Shown here: one piece after another, positions 8,118 through 16,696 of the stretch
Numbering within the stretch: the stretch's first letter is position 1
Layout of the letters: each line of letters starts with the position of its first letter
NCBI RefSeq assembly: GCF_042666875.1
Contig: NZ_JBHTCX010000012.1
Coordinates: 496,001-560,000, forward strand
DNA: 64,000 nucleotides
Origin: Brachybacterium sp042666875
Lineage (GTDB): Bacteria > Actinomycetota > Actinomycetes > Actinomycetales > Dermabacteraceae
Direction of reading: 5' to 3'
The notes under the pieces: generated by a model
What the model saw: only the letters and a program-made list of their open reading frames with translations
Told to the model about the DNA's origin: nothing
Database searches by the model: none
Made by a program: the position numbers and the translations under genes

Positions 8118-9077
8118 TCAGGGCAGAGAGATCAGCGCCTGGACCGGAGCGTGGTCAGAGGGGTAGGAACCGTCGCGGTCCCGCGAGACGTTGATGGCGG
8201 CCTCGTGGGTGGTGATGTCCTCGGTGGTCAGCACCCAGTCGATGCGCTCACCGTCCTCGACCGGTTCCTCGTACCCGGGGAACGTGCCCCACGCCGGGGT
8301 GACCTGTTGCTCGGCGCTGTCCCAGGTGTCGACTGTCGGGCCGTCGGTGACCAGGGTCGTGTAGGCCCCCGAGTCATGGGCGATGGAATTGAAGTCGCCG
8401 GTGACGATGGTGGGCAGCTCATCGAGCTCACCACCCTCGAACAGCTCGATCATGGCCTCGCCGCTCTTGATCCGGGCCGGCTCCGACTCATGATCGAAGT
8501 GGGTGTTGATCATGGCGAACTCCTGGCCGCTGGCCAGGTCCTTGAGTCGCGCCCACACGACGATGCGAGTGACGTTGTTGCCCCAGGTGGCCGAGCCGAT
8601 CACGTCCGGGGTGTCCGAGAGCCAGAACTGGTTCCAGGCGAGCACGTCGAAGCGCCGTGCGTCGTAGAAGATGGCGGAGTACTCATCGTTGCTCCCACCC
8701 TGGCGGCCGTACCCCACCATGCGGTGACGCGGCAGCGCTTCCTCCACTGCGCTGAGCTGGGCATACTTGGCTTCCTGGACCCCGAGAAGACAAGGCTGCT
8801 CGCGCTCGAGGAGGTCGATCAGGATCGGCCGACGGTCCGGCCAGTGGTCGGGATCGCCCGGCTGCGTCTCGGTGGAGCGGTCCAGGCGGATGTTGAACGT
8901 CATCACGTGGAGACGCCCACGCGTCGCCCTGCCGATCAGGGGCCGGTTCGGGCCGCCCTTGCCAGGCGCGGCGGGAGCAGCGGCCGCGGGTGCGGCGATG
9001 GCAGCGGCGGCCGTGGCCCCGGCGGCGGCGGTGCCGAAGCCGGAGATGAGCGTGCGACGGTCGATCGGGCGGGCCAT
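8118..9077 (-). CDS. Tat-exported endonuclease/exonuclease/phosphatase-family hydrolase
   Basis: This is a 319-residue secreted metal-dependent phosphodiesterase. The twin-arginine leader (RRTLISGFG from residue 7, Ala-rich to about 36) directs export. The DNase I-like fold is clear: TFNIRLD with Asn62, VQE with Glu102, NTHFDHES at 191-198, TGDFNS with Asp228 and Asn230, and SDHAPV with Asp308-His309. The ATG follows AGGAG. It stands alone between two sugar operons. The substrate may be extracellular nucleic acid, a phospholipid or a sugar phosphate; the sequence does not decide. Phosphate regulation is plausible for such enzymes, but I see no Pho box. Confidence 0.85.
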   Translation of the reverse strand: MARPIDRRTLISGFGTAAAGATAAAAIAAPAAAAPAAPGKGGPNRPLIGRATRGRLHVMTFNIRLDRSTETQPGDPDHWPDRRPILIDLLEREQPCLLGVQEAKYAQLSAVEEALPRHRMVGYGRQGGSNDEYSAIFYDARRFDVLAWNQFWLSDTPDVIGSATWGNNVTRIVVWARLKDLASGQEFAMINTHFDHESEPARIKSGEAMIELFEGGELDELPTIVTGDFNSIAHDSGAYTTLVTDGPTVDTWDSAEQQVTPAWGTFPGYEEPVEDGERIDWVLTTEDITTHEAAINVSRDRDGSYPSDHAPVQALISLP

Positions 9078-9231
9078 GAGGATCTCCTGAGGTGGAGGGG
9101 AACAGGGGCGCGAGCCAGCCTAGGAACGGCACCGGCGTCGCGGGCCCCGAGCCCTCGACAGTTCACGACCTCGGCACCTGGCCGTCATCGTCGACCTGAC
9201 GTCGGCCCCGCTGCCGCGCCGGCCTCGTGGA

Positions 9232-10029
9232 TCACAGACCCTGATCGTCGAGCCAGTGGTAGCCGTGAGAGACGACTTCGAAGGGATCCATCGCGGTGCG
9301 ATCGAGCTCGACCAGGTTCCACTCGACCTGCGAGGGCAGTGCTGAGGCCGCCCCGGCGAGGTCGGCGCTCCCGCACCCTAGGGGCACCTGGTCCGCAAGG
9401 GGATCATCGCTGAGCCCGGGCCCGTCCTTGAAGTGAACGAGGCGGACCCGCTCACCCAGACTTTGCACCAGTTCCGGCAGGGAGCGTCCGGCGGTGTGCG
9501 CCCAATAGAGATCGACTTCAGCAACCACCGAGCCATCCAGTTCCTCGAAGAATCGGTCGTATCCTCGCGAGCCGTCCTCGAGCTCAGGCCAGTCCCACCA
9601 GTGATTGTGATAGCCCACGCGCACTCCATGCTGCCCGGCCTTGTCCGCGAGCCGGCCAAAGGCCTCGGCGAAACGATGCACACCGTCCCTCCGGGCCAGG
9701 ATGTCGCGGCCGAAGCCCAGGACGTGTTCCGGCACGCTGGCCAACGCGACGGAGGCGCCGACGATGGCCAGTTCTTCGAGCAGCCAATCCATTTCCGAGG
9801 GAGCCGGGAAACGCGTGTGCACGGAGCTGACATCCAGCCCGGCCCGATCGATGCAGCGCCGGAGCATCTTCGCGCGGGTGATGCGGTCGCCACGGGACAG
9901 CGACGGGTTCCCGAGCCCGAACGGCTCCACCCCTTCGAACCCGATCTCCGCCACCCGCTCCAGAGTGCGCTCCGCATCCTCGGCCAGTGCATCGCGGACC
10001 GCGTACAGTGCCAGTCCCCTGCGTGCCAT
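9232..10029 (-). CDS. Sugar phosphate isomerase/epimerase-like TIM-barrel protein
   Basis: This is a 265-residue xylose-isomerase-like TIM barrel (AP endonuclease 2 family). Marks are an N-terminal LALYAVRD, VEPFG near 36-40, YHNHWWDW in the middle and a Glu-Val-Asp-Leu-Tyr-Trp strand (VAEVDLYWAH) carrying metal-ligand acids. I chose the ATG at 10029 because GAGGAGGAC lies just upstream; a TTG start at 10047 would have no such site. The gene is divergent from the ROK repressor, and the 19-base palindrome at 10055-10073 lies 26 bases before its start. It therefore probably belongs to the same sugar regulon as the ABC operon at 11514, acting on an imported sugar or keto-sugar. Confidence 0.82.
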   Translation of the reverse strand: MARRGLALYAVRDALAEDAERTLERVAEIGFEGVEPFGLGNPSLSRGDRITRAKMLRRCIDRAGLDVSSVHTRFPAPSEMDWLLEELAIVGASVALASVPEHVLGFGRDILARRDGVHRFAEAFGRLADKAGQHGVRVGYHNHWWDWPELEDGSRGYDRFFEELDGSVVAEVDLYWAHTAGRSLPELVQSLGERVRLVHFKDGPGLSDDPLADQVPLGCGSADLAGAASALPSQVEWNLVELDRTAMDPFEVVSHGYHWLDDQGL

Positions 10030-10054
10030 GCTTGTCCTCCTCGACAACCGCTTC

Positions 10055-10073
10055 CTTACTGTCGTTCAGTAAG
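10055..10073. promoter_or_regulatory. Probable ROK-repressor operator 1 (divergent promoter)
   Basis: CTTACTGTCGTTCAGTAAG is a perfect inverted repeat with 7-base arms around 5 bases. It sits between the divergent isomerase and ROK genes, where it can control both. A closely matching site of the same length lies at 11443-11461 in front of the binding-protein operon. Confidence 0.7.
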
Positions 10074-10144
10074 TATGGTGGCCGGGAACCGTCGAGGCAA
10101 GGAAGAATTCGCTGAACGCCGTCAGCTATCCCGAGGAGTAGTCC

Positions 10145-11341
10145 GTGAACCCACTTCGTAGTCGCACGGCCGCCGAGACGGCGATGGCGATCCTGGATCT
10201 CGTTCGCCGCGAGTCCCCGATCTCCCGTGTCGAACTGTCTCATGCGACAGGCCTTACGGAGACGTCGATCTCCAAGACCGTACGCCGCCTCCTCGAGGCC
10301 GGCCTGGTCGAGGAGGCCGGACGGGACTCGACGGGGCGCGGCAAATCGCGCACCATGCTGAAACTTGCGTCGACCGCCATGTATGCCCTCGGTGTCGTCC
10401 TGGACGACACCAGGATCAATTGCGTACTGACCGACTTCAGTGGCGCGATCCTCGCAGCGAGAGAGCTGACGGGAACGCGCGGAGAGCTTCCGCATGATGT
10501 GACCGAGCGTGTGGCCGCGGCCGTGCTCGAGATGCTCAGCGCCGCCGGGATCGACAGCTCCGACGTCGCCGGGGCCTGTCTGGCGAGCCCCGGGCGATTC
10601 GACGCGGAGAAGAAGAAGCTGCGCCTCTCCAGCGTCGCTGCCGAGTGGGAGCACTTCGACGTGCAGGAACAGTTCACCGAACTCACCTCCATCCCCGCCA
10701 CCCTCGAGAAGGACTACGGCTGTGCCGCCCTCGCGGAGCACTGGGTGGCGCGCGATACCCCCTCCGATTTCGTGACCGTCTACGTCGCCAACGGCATCGG
10801 CGCCGGGATCGTCATCGACGGCGAGCTCTATGGCGGACTTTCGTCGAATGCGGGCGAGATCGGCCACCTGCCTCTGGACCCGGACGGTCCGGAGTGCAAC
10901 TGCGGCAATCGAGGATGCCTAGAACGGATCGCGGCGCCCCAGTACCTGGTCCGGGCCGCGATGGCGCGGCCTGAGCTTGCGCAGCGGCTCGGGCTCGACG
11001 GTGCCCGCGACACCATCCGGTCGGATTTCGAGAAGCTCGCTCGCGGCGCCGCACGTGGGGACGACGGAGCGCTCGAACTCATCTCCGGCGCCGCCGAACG
11101 ATTGGCACAAGCGGTGCTGGGTCTGGTCAATACCCTCGACGCCGGTGAGGTGGTACTCGCCGGCCCCGCCCTGGAGTTCGTCGGCGACATCTTCGCCGCC
11201 ACGATCCAGGAGGCATTGGATCACCTGTCGTTCATGCGGCCGGTGCACAGCGTGTCGGTTCGCCTCTCCGGCCTGGGGCTCGATGGCGCGGCCCTCGGTG
11301 CGGCGATCGCCGTGCTCCGCAACGAGGCCGCGGCGGTCTGA
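10145..11341 (+). CDS. ROK-family transcriptional repressor
   Basis: This is a 398-residue NagC/XylR-type regulator that starts at a GTG after CGAGGAG. Residues 10-60 form a MarR-like winged helix (ISRVELSHATGLTETSISKTV). The rest is the ROK sugar-kinase fold with NAGEIGHLPL at 235-244 and the zinc motif CNCGNRGCLE at 251-260. The ATP phosphate loop, normally DxGGT, is DDTR (87-90), and the usual NDAN is KDYG, so it is probably a sensor and not an active kinase. It is divergent from the isomerase gene and precedes the sugar ABC operon, and paired palindromes support repression of both. Confidence 0.88.
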   Translation: MNPLRSRTAAETAMAILDLVRRESPISRVELSHATGLTETSISKTVRRLLEAGLVEEAGRDSTGRGKSRTMLKLASTAMYALGVVLDDTRINCVLTDFSGAILAARELTGTRGELPHDVTERVAAAVLEMLSAAGIDSSDVAGACLASPGRFDAEKKKLRLSSVAAEWEHFDVQEQFTELTSIPATLEKDYGCAALAEHWVARDTPSDFVTVYVANGIGAGIVIDGELYGGLSSNAGEIGHLPLDPDGPECNCGNRGCLERIAAPQYLVRAAMARPELAQRLGLDGARDTIRSDFEKLARGAARGDDGALELISGAAERLAQAVLGLVNTLDAGEVVLAGPALEFVGDIFAATIQEALDHLSFMRPVHSVSVRLSGLGLDGAALGAAIAVLRNEAAAV

Positions 11342-11430
11342 CCACCCTCACCGCCTGATCCTTGGGGCGTTCCGGATCCGCTGACCTGGCCGGCGGTCCC
11401 TCGCCTGCTCCCGCAAGCGTCGCCGACCCC

Positions 11431-11459
11431 TTGACACGTCTACTTACTCAGGTTTAGAA
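11431..11459 (+). promoter_or_regulatory. Promoter of the second sugar ABC operon
   Basis: TTGACA at 11431-11436 is followed after 16-17 bases by TTTAGA/TTAGAA (11453-11459). The ROK-type palindrome at 11443-11461 covers the spacer and the -10 region, so a bound repressor would occlude RNA polymerase. The binding-protein ATG is 55 bases downstream. Confidence 0.6.
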
Positions 11460-11461
11460 AG
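11443..11461. promoter_or_regulatory. Probable ROK-repressor operator 2
   Basis: CTTACTCAGGTTTAGAAAG has the same 7-5-7 layout as the perfect palindrome at 10055. The left arm differs by one base and the right arm by two. It overlaps the -10 region of the sugar operon promoter. The match in length, spacing and position makes a shared ROK repressor the simplest explanation. Confidence 0.62.
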
Positions 11462-11513
11462 GTGACCCAGCCCATCGCCGCGTCATACAGCGAGTTCAAC
11501 GAGGAGCTTCACC

Positions 11514-12821
11514 ATGGGAACGTCACAGTCACCGCACATCTCTCGCCGCAGTGCACTCAAAGCCGGCGCCGCATCCTCCGCGGCCGCCCTCTCTGCGCCC
11601 GCTCTCGCCGCATGCGGAAGCGGCGGGGCCGGAGGCGGGAAGACGGAAGTCCGGATGTGGTCGTGGTACAGCGAGCAACAGGAGGTTCTGCCGAAGGTGA
11701 TTGAGGCCTTCGAGGCCGACCATCCCTCGATCACCGTCACCAACCGCATCTTCGGCAGCCCCGATCAGTACCTCCCAGCACTGCAGGCCGCCGTGTCCGG
11801 CGGCGATCTGCCGGAGATTTTCGCGCCGCACACCCGCGCACTGGAGTACGGCAGGAACGGAATCAGTCTGGACATCAAGGCAGAGCTCGGATCCGAGTTC
11901 ACCGATCAGTTCTTCGAGTCCGCGAATAACCAATACACCGAGGATGGAGCCCAGTACGCCATCGGATGGATGGCCCAGACCTTCGGCATCTTCTACGATC
12001 CCGCACAATTCGAGGACGCCGGGATCGACGGGGAGCCGGAGACCTGGGACGACCTGATCACTGCCTCTGCTGAGCTGCGAGACAACGGTATCGCGCCCTT
12101 GGCTGCGTCGTTCAACCCCGGAACGAGCGGCCTGGACTTCTTCCTCCCTCTCATCACCCAGGTCACCGATGATCCGACGTGGTACCTCAAACTCGACAAG
12201 GGTGAAGAAGGCTTCGAGTACACCTCACCGGAGGTGATCGAGGCACTCGGGTTGTTCGAGAAGATCGTCCAGGGCGACGTGTTCCAGGAGGGCGCCGGAG
12301 CGACCCAGGGCCCCGAGGCCACACAACTGTTCTATACCGGCAGGGCAGCGATGCTCTTCAGCGGTTCATGGACTCCCCAGGGTCTCGTGCAGGATGCCGA
12401 CCCGGAGTTCGTGGAGTCCTACAAAGTCATGAAGAATCCTGCGATCAGCAGTGGGGCGCAGCACTGGACAGCGAACCAGGCAGGAGCAGGCTGGGCTGTC
12501 AGCTCGGAAGAGAAGAACCGCGACGCCACCTTGGAGTTCCTCCGGTATCTCTACTCCGAGGAGCAGTACTCGAGGCTCATGAACGAATCCAACTCGATGC
12601 CCGCGACCAAGGCAGCTGCCGAGGACATCGAGAATCCGGTGATGGAGCAGATGACCTCCTGGCTGGTCGACGGCGACGGTTGCCCCCACATCCCGTTCGG
12701 CCCCGGGTCCTCCGAGGCAGGCGGTCCGCTCGCCAAGATCCTCGATGGCTCCGGCACTCCTGAGCAGGTCGCGCAGGAGATGCAGGATGCCGTGATGAAC
12801 GCCCGCGGATCCGCATCATGA
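11514..12821 (+). CDS. Sugar ABC transporter substrate-binding lipoprotein
   Basis: This is a 435-residue family 1 solute-binding protein. The leader has SRRSALKAG (10-18), a Tat-like pattern, and a lipobox LAAC with Cys34, followed by a Gly-rich linker. The mature region begins EVRMWSWYSEQQEV, typical of CUT1 sugar-binding proteins. It starts after GAGGAGC and its stop overlaps the first permease start (ATGA). It leads an operon with two permeases, a VOC protein and an aldo/keto reductase. The ligand is unknown; the downstream reductase suggests a monosaccharide or polyol. Confidence 0.9.
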   Translation: MGTSQSPHISRRSALKAGAASSAAALSAPALAACGSGGAGGGKTEVRMWSWYSEQQEVLPKVIEAFEADHPSITVTNRIFGSPDQYLPALQAAVSGGDLPEIFAPHTRALEYGRNGISLDIKAELGSEFTDQFFESANNQYTEDGAQYAIGWMAQTFGIFYDPAQFEDAGIDGEPETWDDLITASAELRDNGIAPLAASFNPGTSGLDFFLPLITQVTDDPTWYLKLDKGEEGFEYTSPEVIEALGLFEKIVQGDVFQEGAGATQGPEATQLFYTGRAAMLFSGSWTPQGLVQDADPEFVESYKVMKNPAISSGAQHWTANQAGAGWAVSSEEKNRDATLEFLRYLYSEEQYSRLMNESNSMPATKAAAEDIENPVMEQMTSWLVDGDGCPHIPFGPGSSEAGGPLAKILDGSGTPEQVAQEMQDAVMNARGSAS

Positions 12822-13789
12822 CCTCCACGGCGACGCGTGAGTCATCATTGCCCCCTGCCGTACCCGGCAACAACGTTCGTCGTCGACGAGGAGTGCCCCC
12901 GATCCGCCGCAAGGAGATGCTTGCCGGTTATGGGTTCGTCGTACCCACTGTCGTGCTGTTCGTTCTCTTCGTCGGTTATCCGATCCTCCGCACCGTGTAC
13001 CTCAGCACGACTGAATGGAGCGGGTTCGGCGAAGCGTCGTTCATCGGATTGGAGAACTACGCGCGGGCCGCCTCCGACCCCGTGACGCGCCGCGCATTCC
13101 TTCTCACCGTGGCGTGGGCACTGGTCACCACTGCCCTCCAGACCGCCATTCCCCTGGTGATCGCAGCCATGGTCGCGTCGGTCCCTGGCCCGATCTCGGT
13201 GCTCGTCCGCACCGCTCTCTTCATGCCGGGAATCGTCTCCTTCGTGGTCTCCGGCGTCCTGTGGAGACTGATCTATGACCCGAACTTCGGGACCCTTAAC
13301 GCCGCCATCCAGAATCTCGGGTTTGAGAGCTTCAACCATCCCTGGCTCGGATCTGCGAACTCGGCGATCCCGGCGCTCATGGTAGTGGCAGTGTGGCAGG
13401 GGCTCGGAATGAGCATGCTCATTCTCTTTGCCGGCATCCAAGGGATCGATCCAGGCCTGCAAGAGGCTGCGATGGTCGATGGCGCGGGCACGCTCCAGCG
13501 ATTCCGGCACGTGACGTTGCCCAGCCTCCGATACGTCACCGCGATCGTCATTGCCCTGAACCTCATGAATGGGTTCAAAGTCTTCGATCTGATCTATGTC
13601 ATGACCGGCGGCGGCCCGAACAACAGCACTCAGGTGTTGGGCACCTATCTCTACGACCTCGCCTTCGGCTCGACCTCGGGCTCGGTCCCACAGCTGGGCT
13701 ACGCCTCTGGTCTGTCGGTGATCGTCATGGCTCTGTGCACCGTCGCCGTGCTGTTCCAGATGCGGCTGAGCAGGAGGGCCTCCCGATGA
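12818..13789 (+). CDS. Carbohydrate ABC transporter permease, MalF type
   Basis: This is a 323-residue CUT1 inner-membrane permease with six predicted membrane segments, starting with YGFVVPTVVLFVLFVGYPIL (39-58). The cytoplasmic EAA loop reads QEAAMVDGAGTLQRF. The start codon overlaps the binding-protein stop, and its own stop overlaps the next permease start, so three genes are linked by ATGA junctions. It would form a heterodimer with the next gene product. As in the other sugar operon, no ATPase is present. Confidence 0.9.
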   Translation: MTSTATRESSLPPAVPGNNVRRRRGVPPIRRKEMLAGYGFVVPTVVLFVLFVGYPILRTVYLSTTEWSGFGEASFIGLENYARAASDPVTRRAFLLTVAWALVTTALQTAIPLVIAAMVASVPGPISVLVRTALFMPGIVSFVVSGVLWRLIYDPNFGTLNAAIQNLGFESFNHPWLGSANSAIPALMVVAVWQGLGMSMLILFAGIQGIDPGLQEAAMVDGAGTLQRFRHVTLPSLRYVTAIVIALNLMNGFKVFDLIYVMTGGGPNNSTQVLGTYLYDLAFGSTSGSVPQLGYASGLSVIVMALCTVAVLFQMRLSRRASR

Positions 13790-14679
13790 GCACATTGAGC
13801 GCATCCAGCACCACAAGCACATCGAGCACCTCACGCGGATCGAACACGTCGATGCGCACACAGGCCCGAGCGGGACGGTGGCTGAACAGCACCATCCTGC
13901 TCATCATCAGCATCGCGACCGTCTACCCCTTCGTCTGGATGATCCTCACCTCGATCCGGGAGTCCAATTCGGTCTTCGGTGGCTCCTTCCTGCCAGAGCG
14001 GATCACCTTCGATGCGTATGCCAGAGTCCTCGAGTTCACCGGCTTCATCGGCCACTACTGGAACTCCATCTGGATGACCGTCGCGACCTGCAGCATCGTC
14101 CTCGTGCTCGCCACACTGTGCGGCTATTCGTTCGCGAAGCTACGTTTTCCGTTCAAGAACACGATATACATCGCGCTCTTGTCGACGCTGATGATGCCGG
14201 GCACGGCGCTCATCATTCCCGTGTATCTGCAACTGCGCACCTTCGGTCTACTGGACACGCAGCTCGGCCTCATCATCGTCTACGCGTCCGGGGCCGCACC
14301 GTTCTCCATGTTCCTCATGCGCGCCTTCTTCGAATCGTTGCCCGATGAGCTCGTCCACGCTGCGCGTGTGGATGGAGCGGGAGAGCTGATCGTGTTCCTG
14401 CGCGTGGTTCTCCCTCTGGCCCGGCCAGGCATCGCCACGGTACTGATCTTCCAATTCCTCACGACGTGGAACGAGTTTCTCATGGCCAACACGATCCTAC
14501 AGAGCCCCGAGAAGCTACCACTGCAGCCCATTTTGTTCTCCCTTCAAGGGGAATACTCCACGGACTGGACGACACTCAGTGCCGGCTTAACCCTCTCGGC
14601 AATTCCCGTCGTCCTCGTCTATGTCTTCCTCCAACGACAGTTCGTCGCCGGGATGACGCTAGGCGCAGTCAAGAGCTGA
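13786..14679 (+). CDS. Carbohydrate ABC transporter permease, MalG type
   Basis: This is a 297-residue CUT1 permease. The ATG overlaps the stop of the MalF-type gene; upstream in-frame starts lie inside that gene and are not credible. A Ser/Thr-rich leader of about 20 residues is followed by a membrane segment (LNSTILLIISIATVYPFVWM) and five more. The EAA-type loop is VHAARVDGAGELIVFLRVVLPLARP-like, near residue 190. It completes the sugar translocation channel. Confidence 0.9.
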   Translation: MSTLSASSTTSTSSTSRGSNTSMRTQARAGRWLNSTILLIISIATVYPFVWMILTSIRESNSVFGGSFLPERITFDAYARVLEFTGFIGHYWNSIWMTVATCSIVLVLATLCGYSFAKLRFPFKNTIYIALLSTLMMPGTALIIPVYLQLRTFGLLDTQLGLIIVYASGAAPFSMFLMRAFFESLPDELVHAARVDGAGELIVFLRVVLPLARPGIATVLIFQFLTTWNEFLMANTILQSPEKLPLQPILFSLQGEYSTDWTTLSAGLTLSAIPVVLVYVFLQRQFVAGMTLGAVKS

Positions 14680-14711
14680 CAATCACCAACCCAAGAGAAT
14701 CGAGACACCAT

Positions 14712-15473
14712 ATGAGCATCGAATCGATCATCGTGAATGTTCGCGACGTCACCACGTCCCGGAGCTTCTACGAGAAGCATCTTCAGGCCGAGGTGCTGGA
14801 GGAGAGCACCGATCACGCTCTGCTGGACGTGGTCACCGCGACGATCCGTCTCCAGCGCGTCGACGGCAGTCTTGAGTCGGCGTGGTCGACCGACGATCTG
14901 CACCGCGGCTTCCGTCATATCGGCTTCAAGGTCTCCGACACGGATCGACTCTTCGCCCAGATCGAATCCGACGGAGCTGCGATCCACCTCGCACCGATCG
15001 ATGCCACCGGTGGTGTGCGCATCGCCTTCTTCTACGATCCGGACGGAACTCTCCTCGAACTGGTGCAGGGCGATCTGAAGTATCACGAGGTCGTGGATGA
15101 ACAGCTAGTGGAAGCGGAGTATGCGCTCGGGGTCCCGCAGCGCCCCCGCTTCGACCACGTTGCCGAGACCGTCGAGAGCTTCGAACAGACGGAATCCTTC
15201 TACGCCCCGCTCGGCTTTCGGCACCACGGGACCATCGAGCAAGCGCACGATCCGCGAGGCTTCCGCATCCGGTTCCTCAAAGAGTCCGACAGCGTGCTCG
15301 AGATCTTCACCTACGACGCCGAGACGGTCTCGCCGCAGCATCGTCCCGGCGCTCCCGGCTTCGACGCCGTCGTGCTCCGCGACGGCGGGGGATGGCCGCC
15401 GGCCGGTTCCACGCCGGTGTCCGATGCGGCCCTCGACCCGGACGGTCTCCCCCTGCGCCGGGCCGGCGCATGA
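14712..15473 (+). CDS. Two-domain VOC (glyoxalase/bleomycin-resistance fold) protein
   Basis: This is a 253-residue protein made of two vicinal-oxygen-chelate modules, about 1-115 and 130-230. The first shows SIIVNVRDVTTSRSFYEKHL, then RHIGFKVSD and DPDGTLLELVQ, a typical betaalphabetabetabeta pair with His and Glu metal ligands. The second (RFDHVAETVES...FYAPLGFRHHG) is more divergent. It starts 32 bases after the permease stop, and its stop overlaps the reductase start. Enzymes of this superfamily include dioxygenases, epimerases and lyases, so the reaction is open. A role in processing the imported sugar is inferred from the operon. Confidence 0.8.
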   Translation: MSIESIIVNVRDVTTSRSFYEKHLQAEVLEESTDHALLDVVTATIRLQRVDGSLESAWSTDDLHRGFRHIGFKVSDTDRLFAQIESDGAAIHLAPIDATGGVRIAFFYDPDGTLLELVQGDLKYHEVVDEQLVEAEYALGVPQRPRFDHVAETVESFEQTESFYAPLGFRHHGTIEQAHDPRGFRIRFLKESDSVLEIFTYDAETVSPQHRPGAPGFDAVVLRDGGGWPPAGSTPVSDAALDPDGLPLRRAGA

Positions 15474-16438
15474 GCTCAGCCGGCCTCCCCCGGCCAGGGG
15501 CCTCAGCATGGACCCGCCCGCTCGGCCGTACCCAACTGCGGGTCTCCGCGCTCTGTGCAGGTGGCGGCGTGCTGGGATCCGTTCCCCAGATCTTCGGTTA
15601 CGAGGTCAGCCGGGACGAGGCCTCCGAACTTCTGGCCGCACTCTTCGATTCGCCGATCACGTTTATAGACACCTCCAACGGGTACTCCGGAGGTGAGAGT
15701 GAGAAGCGCATCGGCGACGCTGTGCGCAAATATGGCGGCGTGCCCGCGGATATGGTGATCGCCACGAAGGTCGATGGGCGTGACGGCGAGTACTCCGCCG
15801 AGCGGGTGCAAGCGTCTATCTCGGAATCTCAGCGAAGACTCGGTATCGACGCATTCCCCCTGCTGCATCTGCACGATCCCGAGTACTATCCGGACGTTGA
15901 CTTCTTCGCGCCCGGCGGTGCCGTCGATGCTCTGCTCGCAGCGCGACGGGACGGGGTGGCAGAGCATCTCGGGATCGCCACGGGAAGCATCGAGCTGGCT
16001 CACCGATTCCTCGATACGGGGGCCTTCGACGTGCTGCTCATGCACTCCCGGTACACACTGATCGATCGCAGCGCCGACGCGCTGTACGACCGAGCCGCAG
16101 CCGACGGGGTCGGCATTATCAATGCTGCCGTGCTCGGCGCTGGAGTCCTCGCCCGCCCTCAAGAGCCTCATACGCTCTACGGGTATCTTCCCATCAGGGA
16201 TGAGGTCCTGCACGCCGCGCGACGGATGGAGGCCGTCGCAGATTCCGCGGGAGTAGCCCTTTCGACGCTGGCCCTACAATTCTCCGTGCGAGATCCGCGA
16301 ATCTCATCCACCGCCGTCGGATTCAGCAAGGCGTCCCGCATCGCTCAGACTCTTGACGCCCTCGCGACGGAGGTCGCACCGGAGGTCTGGGACGAGATCG
16401 AGGAGCTCGTGCCCGCGCAGGAGTTCTGGTTGCATTGA
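15470..16438 (+). CDS. Aldo/keto reductase (sugar dehydrogenase type)
   Basis: This is a 322-residue AKR with the complete tetrad: Asp67 and Tyr72 in FIDTSNGYSGG, Lys100 in IATKVDG and His135 in LHLHDPEY. The C-terminal region has the AVGFSKASRI cofactor-binding block. It resembles the L-fucose/D-threo-aldose dehydrogenase branch more than the small AKR5 enzymes. The ATG overlaps the VOC stop (ATGA). As last gene of the ROK-controlled operon it probably oxidises the imported sugar or reduces its keto form. The substrate is not determined. Confidence 0.85.
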   Translation: MSSAGLPRPGASAWTRPLGRTQLRVSALCAGGGVLGSVPQIFGYEVSRDEASELLAALFDSPITFIDTSNGYSGGESEKRIGDAVRKYGGVPADMVIATKVDGRDGEYSAERVQASISESQRRLGIDAFPLLHLHDPEYYPDVDFFAPGGAVDALLAARRDGVAEHLGIATGSIELAHRFLDTGAFDVLLMHSRYTLIDRSADALYDRAAADGVGIINAAVLGAGVLARPQEPHTLYGYLPIRDEVLHAARRMEAVADSAGVALSTLALQFSVRDPRISSTAVGFSKASRIAQTLDALATEVAPEVWDEIEELVPAQEFWLH

Positions 16439-16604
16439 GGGCCGCCGCCCAGCGCACCCGGACCGACCACCCGGTCAAGACGGTCACGCCGGTGCCATCC
16501 GCGATTACTGAGCGTTCGCGCAGGTCAAATCAAGGTTCGATCTCGGACGCCCGGTCACCTCGTCCCAGTACCAACTCTTCCTTGCACAGCCGGACGCCGC
16601 GCGG

Positions 16605-16634
16605 TTGAGACCTCTTCGGCGGCGCTCATAGGAT
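16605..16634 (+). promoter_or_regulatory. Candidate promoter for the stress SDR gene
   Basis: TTGAGA at 16605-16610 and TAGGAT at 16629-16634 are separated by 18 bases and lie about 60 bases before the SDR start. The 258-base gap upstream (16439-16696) shows no other feature I can support. Confidence 0.4.
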
Positions 16635-16696
16635 CGCGTTCACCGATGAACATGTGAGCTGGCGCACCGGCGAACTCGGCTAGGAGAGGCACCGCG

